From assembly GCA_020047775.1 (NCBI GenBank), contig JAIFNK010000130.1, positions 1 to 13,258 on the forward strand: a DNA stretch of 13,258 bases. The letters are read 5' to 3'. How positions within the stretch are numbered: the first letter of the stretch is position 1; the number at the start of each line of letters is the position of its first letter. This DNA comes from Akkermansia sp. (GTDB lineage Bacteria > Verrucomicrobiota > Verrucomicrobiia > Verrucomicrobiales > Akkermansiaceae). A model generated the notes under the pieces. That model was not told where the DNA came from. It made no database searches and saw only the letters and a program-made list of their open reading frames with translations. A program made the translations under genes and the position numbers. Shown one piece after another: positions 1 through 7,716 of this stretch.

Positions 1-179
1 CAGGAGCGGCTCGCCTCACGCCGGTCAGTTCCAGGCGAGTTGACCAATACAGGCAACTTAAGAGGGGTTAAACCGCAGATGAAGAAGAGCCCCGGCGGGA
101 GAAGTGAAATGGGCGAGCCCGGCGGTCACGCCCTACCTTTTTGGCAGGGCGCCTAGGGTTTGTCCATTCGGAGGCGGAT
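1..179. other. Non-coding left flank of transposase remnant
   Basis: I see no convincing gene here. The stretch lies just 3' of the minus-strand transposase remnant that ends at 180. Its one clear structure is a hairpin at 129-151: CGCCCT pairs with AGGGCG, with CC/GG inside and a T5 loop. No T-run follows on either strand, so it is more likely debris of the element's end than a good intrinsic terminator. A 7-bp inverted repeat (10-16 with 33-39) is also present but weak. Confidence 0.4.
129..151. repeat. Hairpin beyond the 3' end of the transposase remnant
   Basis: CGCCCT (129-134) is complementary to AGGGCG (146-151). An inner CC/GG pair closes a T5 loop, with one A/C mismatch between the two helices. 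It sits about 30 bp beyond the transposase stop codon. It may belong to the end of the insertion element or act as a weak transcription stop. I could not match it to an inverted copy near 1310, so no terminal inverted repeat is claimed. Confidence 0.35.
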
Positions 180-1124
180 TTACGCGGCGGCCCGGAACGT
201 CGCTGCGGCCATCACCTCGGTTCGGGTGGCGAAATCTCTGAGCTTTTCAGGATCCGACTCCATCTCGCGCCGCAGTTCACTGACAATATCCTGGCATGAC
301 GGGCGTTTCGCCCCTTTCCGCCATTTCGGCAGTGGCACATAAGCTTCCACACGCCGACTTCCATAGGCTTTCTGCGCCGCGAGCAACATCATGGCATAAA
401 TGGCGACCACGAAAGCCGGTTGTCGGGGCACGCTCTTTGGGTTGCGCACTTGCGCCTCGCCAACACCGAAGTTGCTTTTCTCCTCGCGGTGGTTGACTTC
501 GATTTGCCAGCGGTCGAGATAGCATTGGATAATGGCTTCGACCGGACGCTTCACATCGGTGGTTAGGAGATGGGCGGGTTGGCGGTAATTGGTTTTGCCG
601 TTTGGTGAGTTTCGATAGGGAGTGGACGCCAGCGCAATGAGGCGCAGGGGACGCCGTCCGGTTCCGTTAGGCCGGAACACGCCGGTGATTTCCTTGTAGC
701 GCATGTCCCGCCAGGCCCCGCCGTGAAAAAAGCGTCCCGTGAGCCAAGGCCGGCTTTCATCGGTACGGACCGATTCGGGCGTGAAGGCTTCCTTGGCATA
801 GAAGCACCTGCCGCCCGGTTCGGCTGCAAAACACAGCCTCGCATCCTTACGGCAGCGCGCCACCAACTCGATCCGATCAAGCTTTTTACCGAAAAACACC
901 TTATTGCAAAACCCGCCGTCCAATGCGCTAAGCACATCCTTGTCCGCTGCACACGCCGCGTCGAGCTGCGCGCGTAAACACAGCAAAGACTCCAAAGCCA
1001 GATGGTTGGCCGGGCGCTTGCGCAGCTTGGATTGATAGGCGGCCTTTTCCTCGTCCGTGGCCTTCTTGCCCGGTTTGGCGATGACGGAAACTTCATTGAA
1101 GCAGACCGGAATCGAGCAGTGGAG
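180..1124 (-). pseudogene. IS4/IS701-like DDE transposase, C-terminal remnant
   Basis: This is the C-terminal part of a DDE transposase of the IS4/IS701 superfamily, which normally cuts and rejoins insertion-sequence ends with an Asp-Asp-Glu triad. The frame is open from just after a TGA (1125-1127) to the TAA at 180-182. Near its C-terminus it has the IS4 Y-(2)-R-(3)-E-(6)-K signature (Y-LD-R-WQI-E-VNHREE-K), which supplies the catalytic Glu. A likely second Asp lies in SALDGGFCN. The part that would hold the first Asp and the DNA-binding region is missing. No ATG start is available near the break; the first usable start is a TTG at 993-995, well inside the domain. The truncation and the in-frame stop make it inactive. 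Assignment to IS4 or IS701 rests on the signature and is not firm. Confidence 0.75.
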
Positions 1125-1310
1125 TCATGGCGATGGTGGGCTGAGGAGTGAAAATGTATTACGGCCAACGCGCTGGAAACGATCCCCGCGCGCCACCCGC
1201 TTGGAAAGGGCCGAAACGAGCGACTCGCGGTCCACTTCGGTTTGGAAGCGCGTGCTAATGGCAGCGAGGATCTCCTTGATATGAAGCGCCTGACCGAAAG
1301 AAAGTATGTC
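1125..1310 (-). pseudogene. HARE-type winged-helix (HARE-HTH) domain fragment
   Basis: Read on the minus strand, the codons between a TAA (1311-1313) and a TGA (1125-1127) encode about 61 residues. They contain QALHIKEILAAI, then TEVDRESLVSALSKRVARGD, and end in RFQRVGRNTFSLL. This order matches the HARE-HTH (PF05066-like) winged helix: a PLHxxEI helix, a recognition helix with SALxxxV, and a wing ending in RFxRVGxxTFxL. The domain occurs in RNA polymerase delta subunit, restriction-modification proteins and assorted bacterial regulators. There is no start codon, and the N-terminal helix is cut short by the TAA. It is in the same reading frame as the transposase remnant, from which only the TGA separates it. 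It is either a fragment of an unrelated gene that was hit by the element or a decayed N-terminal domain of it. Confidence 0.5.
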
Positions 1311-1443
1311 TTAAGCCATGTCAATCTGCGACATACCCTCATTTCGGGGCTTTCACAGCGCAGAGGCGGGCGAAGAGCTTGCCGCCTACCGCGAGGGTGC
1401 GGCGGATCTTCACCTGCACCGAGTCGATGCCGACTCCGGCGCC

Positions 1444-1467
1444 GTCGGTGTCGGTGTCGGTGTCGGC
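1444..1467. repeat. GTCGGT hexamer tandem repeat in a coding region
   Basis: Three exact GTCGGT copies are followed by GTCGGC. They lie in the Asp/Thr-rich calcium-binding tail of the minus-strand beta-strand-repeat gene and encode DTDTDTD. Six is a multiple of three, so copy-number change would lengthen the acidic run without breaking the frame. Confidence 0.7.
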
Positions 1468-2263
1468 AGTGTTAGGATTGGTGCCGGTCTTGGTTTTACT
1501 GACGTAGATGCCGGTGTGGGTCTCGACGTTGTCGGTGAGCGCATCGGCGTCGGTGTCTGAAACGTTAGGTCCGGTGCCAGCCAGGTATTCCTGGAGGTTG
1601 GTGAAACCGTCGTCGTCGAGGTCGTCGCCGGGATTGAGGGCGGTGGAGGAAGGCGGAGCGGTGTTGGCGAGTTCGTAATCATCCGGCAGGCCGTCGCCGT
1701 CCTGATCGGTGGTCCATTCGAGGTTGTTGCCGTTGATCTGGAGGGTGCCGCCGATCGAGCCGATGGTGCCGCTGCGGTTGGCGGGATCCAGCGTGCCGGT
1801 GATGCCGCCAGTGGTGGAAATCAGGACATAAGTGCCGGAGGTCATGCCGCCGAAGTCGGAGAAGACGAAGTCGCTGAAACCGAGGAGGCCGCTGCCGATT
1901 TGCGCGCTGCCGGTGACCGCGATCTTGTCGCTCGCGGCGGGTGCCGCAATTTGGAAATTGAGCTTGCCGGTGCCGCCCGCCATGGCGGCGATGTCGAGAA
2001 TGCCGGTGACGGCAAGTGTGCCGGCGGCTTGATGGCCGGGCGAAAGGTTGCCGGCGGCTTGGACGATCAGCTTCTTGGTGGATTGGAGGGTGATCGGACC
2101 AGTGCCGACGAGAGTTCCGCCGGAAACCGTGACCTGTTGGTCGCCGGTGGTGATTCGTCCAGTGACGAGCAAGGTGCCGGGGTTGGGGATGTCACCCGCA
2201 TAAGTGAGGGTTCCGGTCGTTTCAAAAGCCAGCGTGGTGTCGCCCGCAAAGCTGACCGTGCCA

Positions 2264-2302
<39 letters not shown>

Positions 2303-3350
2303 GCAAGCAGGCCGCCGAGGGTGCCGTTGCCGGTGATGCCGGTGGTCCAGTCGCCCGATCCGCCGACTTCCACGGTGAGGGTCGCGCCGGTTTGCACGGC
2401 CACATCGCCCGAGGCGGGCATCGATGTCAGCGCACCGAAGCGTAGGTTGCCCTGGCTGATGGAGGTGCCGCCGTTGTAGGTGTTAGCTGCTGAGAGGATC
2501 AGCAAGCCGGGGCCGGTCTTGATGAGACCCGCGGTATTTTTGGAGTTGCGAATCACACCGGAGATGGTGGCGGTGGTCTTCAGCGAAGTTCCGTTCACCG
2601 CGATGGTGCGATTGGCACCGTTGAGATCCATCTTGTTCTGAAAGTTCAAGCTGGACCCGGCCTGGGCGGAGGATGCCTGGAGCACCAGCGTGGAGGGATT
2701 GAAAAACGCGCTGCCCCAGACGGTTTCATTGGCGGCGTTGTTTCCGAGAATGACACTCATGCCATTGACTCCGTTCATGCTGAATCCACTGTCGCCGCCG
2801 GTGAGTTGAACCTGTCCATTCCCCGAGCCGAGACTGCGGGTGAAGTTCGTAGTCCAGTAGCTTTCGATGACACCGCCATTCAGGGTCAGATTGCCCCATC
2901 GATGTTGTAGTTGGAAACCAGCGTGACACCGCCGTTGAGGGTGGTGGTGCCGGCGTAGTTATGGGCAGGAATGGTTCCACCAGAACCGAGGGTGAGTCGT
3001 CCGGAGCCATTCTTGGTGAGGCCGCCAGCACCGGTGATGATTTTGTAGGTGCCGGTGAAGGTGTTGAACGTGATTGAGCCGACGGTGGTGGGGCTGGCGA
3101 GGGTGACGGTGCCGCCCGCGGTGTTGGGGCCGCCGAAGGTTGCATCGGAGTCGGCAACCCAATTTGGGTTGGCGAATCCATTCCACCAAAAATCCGCACC
3201 GAGCCATGCGCCGCCGCCATTGGTCTGGCCGGTTCCGGTTCCGTTTGCGTCCCAAGTCAGAGGGGTCGCCTGGGCGGGCGACAGAGAGAGGCAGGACAAG
3301 ATTGCCAAGTGAGGCAAGATACCGGAACGGCGACGATTTTTCATGACTGG

Positions 3351-3369
3351 GGATGTGATATCTTCATCC
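3351..3369. promoter_or_regulatory. Inverted repeat between divergent genes, candidate operator
   Basis: GGATG (3351-3355) and CATCC (3365-3369) form an inverted repeat with a 9-nt spacer, 19 bp overall. The site lies just upstream of the beta-strand-repeat gene start and about 67 bp upstream of the divergent GntR-family gene. Its size and spacing would suit a dimeric GntR-type protein. The arms are only 5 bp, so this could be chance. Confidence 0.25.
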
Positions 3370-3435
3370 TATTTCGTTTGCCTTCCAGCTTTTTCTTTCT
3401 CGACGCTTGGCCTGAATCCGGCCAGGTTTTGAAGT

Positions 3436-4023
3436 ATGGCCAGAGTCCGATTGGTTAACCTCACCGAACAGGTGGCGGAGCATTTGCGCTACGAACTGGC
3501 GCGCGGCCGATGGGTCGGCCAGATGCCGGGCAAGCATGAACTGGCGGTGGAATTCGAGGTGAACAACAAGACGGTGGAGACCGCGCTACGACAGCTTGAG
3601 ACCAAAGGAGTGCTGATACCCCGGGGTGCCGGGCGGCGGCGGTTGATCCACCTGGCAGGCCGGCCCCAGCGCAAACTGTTGCGGATCGCGCTGCTGCTCA
3701 ATGAAACCCTGGATCCGGGACTCGATTACATGGTTGAACTGCGGCATCGGTTGGTGGAGGCGGGTCACGCGGTGCAGGTCGCGCCGCGGACTTTGGTGGA
3801 CTTGCACGACAGTCCGGAGCTGCTGGGCAGGTTGGTGGGGTCCACCGGGGCGGATGCCTGGGTAGTGCTGGGTAGTGCTGGGTAGTGCTGGGTAGTGCTG
3901 GGTGGTTCACGCGGGGTGCTGGAGTGGTTCGCTCAACGGCCGGAACCTACCTTCGCCCTGTTCGGTCGGCGGGGCAGACTGCTGCTTGCGGGCACAGGGC
4001 CTGACAAACCGGCGGCGAAATGA
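3436..4023 (+). pseudogene. GntR-family transcriptional regulator, repeat-disrupted and truncated
   Basis: The gene encodes a DNA-binding regulator with an N-terminal GntR winged helix at about residues 1-70 (LTEQVAEHLRYELARG, MPGKHELAVEF, KTVETALRQLETKGVL). After a short linker, the start of a LacI-like periplasmic-binding-protein fold follows (LLRIALLLNE, then GLDYMVELRHRL). At codon 150 a TAG (3883-3885) falls inside four 10-bp repeats. The three extra copies add 30 bp, so the frame after them is unchanged and continues as GGSRGVLEWFAQRP to FALFGRRG, ending at TGA 4021-4023. Without the extra copies the frame would be open for 185 codons. Relatives with this architecture are usually well over 300 residues, so the ligand domain is also truncated at about 4020. 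It is divergent from the beta-strand-repeat gene, a likely former target. Confidence 0.7.
3861..3900. repeat. 10-bp minisatellite (GGTAGTGCTG) x4 inside the regulator gene
   Basis: Four perfect, contiguous copies of GGTAGTGCTG are preceded by CTG and followed by GGT, giving a 46-bp perfectly periodic tract. One copy reads as VVLG in the regulator. Because the unit is not a multiple of three, each copy number changes the reading: one copy is open, two copies shift the frame, and three or four copies expose an in-frame TAG. Confidence 0.95.
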
Positions 4024-4129
4024 ACCGCTGATTCAGCAACGCCGACATTAGGCATCTTTAGGGTTGCTATTTCCAACGCAAGGAACCAAAACCTGTCGGC
4101 GCAAATAGTAAACATTCCCGTATTAATTG

Positions 4130-4309
4130 ATGAATACTCGTCGTTTTGTAAGTGGTTCGTCGATCATCCTCGCGGGATGGCTCGGAGCAACGTTTCTCAA
4201 CGAAGTGCCTTCTCAGAGGTATCCGAGGCTCGATAAGAAGCCGGCGACGACCGAAGTCCAGGCCACGCAAGAAAAACTGGTGGCGGTCTCCGTTTCTGAC
4301 TCGCGCTGA
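4130..4309 (+). CDS. Small hypothetical protein, possible exported or membrane peptide
   Basis: I do not recognise this 59-residue reading frame. It starts with a basic N-terminus (MNTRRF) followed by a hydrophobic stretch (SSIILAGWLGATFL), which could be a signal or single membrane anchor. A polar, lysine-rich tail follows. The ATG at 4130 is preferred over an in-frame TTG one codon earlier at 4127. No clear Shine-Dalgarno is present. It ends 25 bp before the CDGSH protein on the same strand, so the two could be co-transcribed. Shortness and lack of known motifs leave open that it is not a gene. Confidence 0.35.
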   Translation: MNTRRFVSGSSIILAGWLGATFLNEVPSQRYPRLDKKPATTEVQATQEKLVAVSVSDSR

Positions 4310-4334
4310 ATCCGGCAACGCCTAAGGTCGCCGC

Positions 4335-4583
4335 ATGGCTGAACAACCGGTTATTTGCGATACGAAACCGCTGGCTCTCGAAGTGGAGGCCGGCACTCAT
4401 TGGTGGTGTTCCTGCGGACGCTCAAGCCACCCTCCGTTTTGCGACGGCTCGCACAAGGGCACCGGCCTGCAGCCGGTGAAGTACGAGGTCGCCGAGAAAA
4501 AGACCGTCTGGTGGTGCCAATGCAAACAAACCGCGAATCCCCCGCTCTGCGACGGCTCGCACAAGAATCTGCCGACTCAATAG
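4335..4583 (+). CDS. Tandem CDGSH iron-sulfur domain protein
   Basis: This 82-residue protein carries two complete CDGSH-type [2Fe-2S] motifs of the form C-x-C-x8-C-D-G-S-H. The first uses C25, C27, C36 and H40 (CSCGRSSHPPFCDGSH). The second uses C61, C63, C72 and H76 (CQCKQTANPPLCDGSH). The family (PF09360, mitoNEET-like) binds redox-active or labile 2Fe-2S clusters. The bacterial tandem forms are single-chain equivalents of the eukaryotic dimer and are thought to serve in electron transfer or cluster handling. There is no signal peptide or membrane segment, so it should be cytosolic. A TAAGG lies about 9 nt before the ATG. All ligands are present and the gene looks intact, unlike its neighbours to the left. 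The precise partner is unknown. Confidence 0.93.
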   Translation: MAEQPVICDTKPLALEVEAGTHWWCSCGRSSHPPFCDGSHKGTGLQPVKYEVAEKKTVWWCQCKQTANPPLCDGSHKNLPTQ

Positions 4584-4727
4584 GGTTTTATCCACCCGCC
4601 TTCGACTCCCCTTTCCGCCCCGGAAGCTAACCTCACTCAGGACGTAATGGGACATGCCTACATCAAGCCAGGCTTTTTAACAGAATTCCCTTGCCTTCCG
4701 GGATCCGGCGTTTAGTTTCCCGTTGTC

Positions 4728-5900
4728 ATGAGCACAAACAACCGGAAGCGATGGATTGCGCCTTGGAAGGATTCGGCGACGAAGCCGGCGATTTACCATT
4801 GCATCTCACGGGTGGTGGGGCGGGGTTTTGTGCTGGAGGTGGATGAGCGCGAGCATTTCCGGATGCTGATGCGGATGTGCGAGAAGTTCACGGGTTGCCG
4901 GGTTCTGTCTTATTGCCTGATGTCCAATCACTTCCACGTTCTTTTGGAAGTTCCGCCAATGCCGGTGGAGGGGATTCCAGATCAGGAGTTGCTGGAACGG
5001 CTGGGGGTTTTTTACAGCGAGGCGCAGGTGGCGGAGGTTGCCAAGGAAATGGGAGACGCCGCGTCTGTGCGCCTGCGGGGTGAATTTGAACTGCCGCCGG
5101 TGGATGAAATGGGCATGCCATTGACTCCGGCTCAGGAGGTGGCAATGGCAAAGCAGGAGACGGCTCGAAGGGTGGAGGAGATCCGCAGTCGCTACACGCG
5201 GCGGATGCACGATCTGAGCGAGTTCATGAAGTCACTGCTGGAACGTTTTACCAAGTGGTTCAACCGCACACATTCGCGCTCTGGCACCCTTTGGGAAGAT
5301 CGATTCAAGAGCGTGATCGTTGAGAGTGGTGTGGCGGCGCGGACGATGGCGGCCTACATCGATCTCAACCCGGTCCGGGCGGGGATGGTGGCCGATCCGG
5401 CTGACTATCGTTGGAGCAGTTACGGGGAGGCCATCGGCGGCGGGAGGAAGGGTAACGGAAAAAAGGCGCGCGAGGGTTTGGTTCGGGCGTATTTTTGCGA
5501 CCAGGGGGGGGGATTCGAGGCGGAGAAATGGCGCGATGTTTCGCGTTTGTATCGGAGTTTGATGGGACTTGCCCTGGGCCGGAAGCCGGGACGGGCGGAA
5601 GTGAGTGGAGCCGCAAGCAAGCTGGGTCAAAACACGCTGAACACGGCCGGGATGCTGGCAAGCGACGACAACGGCACGGTGCTGAAGGACTTGGAAATGG
5701 CGCAGATGCTCCGGTGCCGGGTGCGGTATTTCACGGACGGAGCGGTGATCGGCAGCAAGGAGTTCGTGAATGAGGCGTTTTCCAGCGCGCGCGAGCGATT
5801 CGGAGAAAAGCGCAAGGATGGAGCCCGGGCGATGAAAGGCGGTGCCAGCGCTGCGAAGGGACTCCTTTGGAGTCTCCGGGATCTGCGGGTTAGGATTTAG
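4728..5900 (+). CDS. REP-associated tyrosine (Y1/HUH) transposase, long form
   Basis: This is a 390-residue member of the Y1_Tnp (IS200-like) family, in the RAYT branch. Such enzymes cut single-stranded DNA at palindromic REP elements through a covalent tyrosine link. The HUH metal site is MSNHFHVLLEVP (H68, H70). The catalytic tyrosine is probably Y210 in AAYIDLNPVRAG, by analogy with the DYIxxNPV motif of E. coli TnpA-REP. The usual RSGTLWEDRFKS and DYRWSSY motifs flank it. About 90 extra residues, helical and Glu/Arg-rich, lie between the HUH motif and the RSGTLW region. A C-terminal extension (residues 240-390) has a possible DNA-binding segment (FTDGAVIGSKEFVNEAF). Both active-site elements are intact. 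No flanking terminal repeats are obvious, in keeping with single-copy domesticated RAYTs. It abuts a truncated dehydrogenase gene, which suggests it was involved in that break. Confidence 0.88.
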   Translation: MSTNNRKRWIAPWKDSATKPAIYHCISRVVGRGFVLEVDEREHFRMLMRMCEKFTGCRVLSYCLMSNHFHVLLEVPPMPVEGIPDQELLERLGVFYSEAQVAEVAKEMGDAASVRLRGEFELPPVDEMGMPLTPAQEVAMAKQETARRVEEIRSRYTRRMHDLSEFMKSLLERFTKWFNRTHSRSGTLWEDRFKSVIVESGVAARTMAAYIDLNPVRAGMVADPADYRWSSYGEAIGGGRKGNGKKAREGLVRAYFCDQGGGFEAEKWRDVSRLYRSLMGLALGRKPGRAEVSGAASKLGQNTLNTAGMLASDDNGTVLKDLEMAQMLRCRVRYFTDGAVIGSKEFVNEAFSSARERFGEKRKDGARAMKGGASAAKGLLWSLRDLRVRI

Positions 5901-6252
5901 AAACGCCGAAATACTCTCGACGATTCAACTCGGCATCCTGCCAGAAAACCTTGGAGCTGTCCGGTTTTCCGTCTCCGTCGGTGTCCTGAAGAATGACGAT
6001 CCGGTCACCGCCCGACTGGCGCGACGCCTGGCGGCGTTAGGCGACTCCCTACGCCACCCAGATCCGGCCGAGGTGGTCGATGTCGATGTTCGGCGGGTTG
6101 AAAAGCGCGGGAGAACTGGCCCACAGCGTGATTTCCAAGCCCTCCGGCGGGACGAAGAACCCGGGCGGCATCGCTGGCGGTTCCTGACTTGGGGACCACG
6201 CGTGCGCGGCAGGGACGGTCGCGAGAATGAGACATCGCTGATGAAAATTCAT
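5890..6252 (-). pseudogene. PVC-type membrane-bound dehydrogenase, N-terminal stump with two stops
   Basis: On the minus strand an ATG at 6252 opens a signal-peptide-like start (MNFHQRCLILATVPAAHA). It continues as GFFVPPEGLEITLWASSPAL and PPNIDIDHLGRIWVA, the start of the putative membrane-bound dehydrogenase domain (TIGR02604-like) common in Planctomycetes and Verrucomicrobia. TAG at 6049-6051 stands where the family has Glu (WVAEG). TAA at 6037-6039 stands two codons after GV, near the conserved Tyr of GVNYR. The same frame then reads GDRIVILQDTDGDGKPDSSK and VFWQD, which are also family hallmarks, so it is one gene. Homology fades at about 5935, next to the 3' end of the Y1 transposase, and the frame closes at 5890. 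Family members often run to about 1000 residues, so roughly nine tenths is gone. Confidence 0.75.
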
Positions 6253-6314
6253 GAAATGCGAGGCTACGACCCTTTGGAACGGCAGGCTGCTATCATCAAA
6301 TCACCGGACCTGCT

Positions 6315-6343
6315 TTGACAAGCGCACTTCCGCTGCTTATCCA
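6315..6343 (+). promoter_or_regulatory. Candidate sigma-70-type promoter of asnS
   Basis: A perfect TTGACA (6315-6320) is followed 17 bp later by TATCCA (6338-6343), a moderate -10 match. If used, transcription would begin at or next to the asnS ATG (6349), giving a leaderless or nearly leaderless mRNA. That fits the absence of a Shine-Dalgarno there. The -10 match is only partial. Confidence 0.4.
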
Positions 6344-6348
6344 AGTCC

Positions 6349-7710
6349 ATGCGATCGCTGATCAAGCACGTCCTCAAACGCACCGAGCCCACCGATGAAC
6401 TGCACGTCGCCGGCTGGGTCCGCACCCGCCGGGATTCCAAGACGTTTTCCTTCCTCGAACTCAACGACGGCACCTGCCTCGGAAATCTCCAGATCGTCGC
6501 CGACGCCGGCATCCCCGGCTACGACGCGATTTCCAAAATGAACACCGGCGCCTCCGTCGAAGTGCGCGGGAAATTGATCCCCTCGCCTGCCGCCGGTCAG
6601 GCGTGGGAAATGCAGGCAAGTTCGCTGAAACTGCTAGGCGAAGTCCCCGAAGATTACCCGCTCCAGAAAAAAGGCCACAGCCCGGAGTTCCTCCGCTCCA
6701 TCGCCCACCTCCGACCGCGCACGAATCTCTACGGCGCGGTGTTCCGCATGCGCAGCCGGATGGCCTACGCCGTGCACAAGTTTTTCCAGGAGCGCGATTT
6801 CATCTACGTCCACACGCCCATCATCACCGCCAGCGATTGCGAGGGTGCGGGGGAAATGTTCCGCGTCACCACCCTGCCGGACGACAAGATCGGGAAAGCC
6901 GAGGAAGACTTCTTCGGCAAGCGCGCCTATCTGACCGTTAGCGGCCAGCTTGAGGGTGAAACCTTCGCCTGCGCGCTTTCCAACATTTACACCTTCGGCC
7001 CCACCTTCCGCGCGGAAAACTCCAACACCTCGCGCCACGCCGCCGAGTTCTGGATGATCGAGCCGGAAGTTGCGTTCTGCGATCTGGAAGGCGACATGGA
7101 TCTGGCAGAAGCGCTGGTGAAATACCTCGTCCGCGAAGCCCTGGAAAACAGCGAGGGCGACCTGGCGATATTCGAAAAATTCGTGGACAAGGGCCTGCGC
7201 GAGCGGATCGAGTTCGTCGCAAGCCGCCCGTTCGAGCGCATCACCTACACCAAGGCCGTCGAGCTGTTGCTAGACAGCGGCAAGACCTTCGAATACCCGG
7301 TCGAATACGGCCTCAACCTCCAGTCCGAACACGAACGCTGGCTCACCGAAGAGCACTTCAAACAACCGGTTACCGTCTTCAACTATCCGAAGGAAATCAA
7401 ACCGTTCTACATGCGCCTCAACGACGACGGTAAGACCGTCACCGCCATGGACGTGCTGGTGCCCGGCATCGGCGAGATCATCGGTGGCAGCCAGCGCGAG
7501 GAACGGCTGGACATTCTGTTGGAGAACTTCGCCAAGCACGGCCTCGATCCGGAAGCCTACGACTGGTATGTGGATCTCCGGAAATACGGCAGCGTCCCGC
7601 ACGCGGGCTTCGGTCTCGGCTTCGAGCGTATGCTCATGTTCGTCACCGGCATGTCGAACATCCGCGACGTCATTCCCTTCGCCCGCACACCCGGCCACTG
7701 CGAATTCTAA
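6349..7710 (+). CDS. asnS: Asparaginyl-tRNA synthetase
   Basis: This cytosolic class II aminoacyl-tRNA synthetase charges tRNA-Asn with asparagine using ATP. At 453 residues it has a normal length. The N-terminal OB-fold anticodon-binding domain covers about residues 1-100 ([22 protein letters not shown]). The catalytic core follows: motif 1 around 140-172 ([20 protein letters not shown], then CEGAGEMF), motif 2 around 219-240 ([20 protein letters not shown]) and motif 3 at 420-430 ([10 protein letters not shown]). The C-terminus FARTPG matches Asn[10 protein letters not shown] and the motif 2 loop distinguish it from AspRS. There is no Shine-Dalgarno before the ATG. It heads a tight cluster with menC (6-nt gap) and menE, although the functions are unrelated. 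The gene is intact. Confidence 0.97.
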   Translation: MRSLIKHVLKRTEPTDELHVAGWVRTRRDSKTFSFLELNDGTCLGNLQIVADAGIPGYDAISKMNTGASVEVRGKLIPSPAAGQAWEMQASSLKLLGEVPEDYPLQKKGHSPEFLRSIAHLRPRTNLYGAVFRMRSRMAYAVHKFFQERDFIYVHTPIITASDCEGAGEMFRVTTLPDDKIGKAEEDFFGKRAYLTVSGQLEGETFACALSNIYTFGPTFRAENSNTSRHAAEFWMIEPEVAFCDLEGDMDLAEALVKYLVREALENSEGDLAIFEKFVDKGLRERIEFVASRPFERITYTKAVELLLDSGKTFEYPVEYGLNLQSEHERWLTEEHFKQPVTVFNYPKEIKPFYMRLNDDGKTVTAMDVLVPGIGEIIGGSQREERLDILLENFAKHGLDPEAYDWYVDLRKYGSVPHAGFGLGFERMLMFVTGMSNIRDVIPFARTPGHCEF

Positions 7711-7716
7711 CTTCAA

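Noticed and set aside
10..39. Seven-base inverted repeat at the left edge
   Set aside because: The arms are short with a 16-nt loop and no adjacent gene end; a chance match in GC-rich sequence is likely.
180..1310. Complete insertion sequence with terminal inverted repeats
   Set aside because: I could not find matching inverted ends near 150 and 1310, and the transposase lacks its N-terminal part.
3861..3900. CRISPR-like array
   Set aside because: The 10-bp units are directly adjacent with no spacers; it is a minisatellite.
4584..4727. tRNA or small RNA gene between the CDGSH protein and the Y1 transposase
   Set aside because: No cloverleaf, T-loop consensus or terminator could be made out.
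3883..6051. Stop-codon reassignment (TAG read as an amino acid)
   Set aside because: TAG appears in the regulator and the dehydrogenase stump, but TAA and TGA also interrupt nearby genes, and these are decayed loci with truncations. Intact genes give no sign of internal TAG.
7000..7020. TTCCGCGCGGAA palindrome within asnS
   Set aside because: It lies in a conserved catalytic motif (TFRAEN) and is explained by codon choice.
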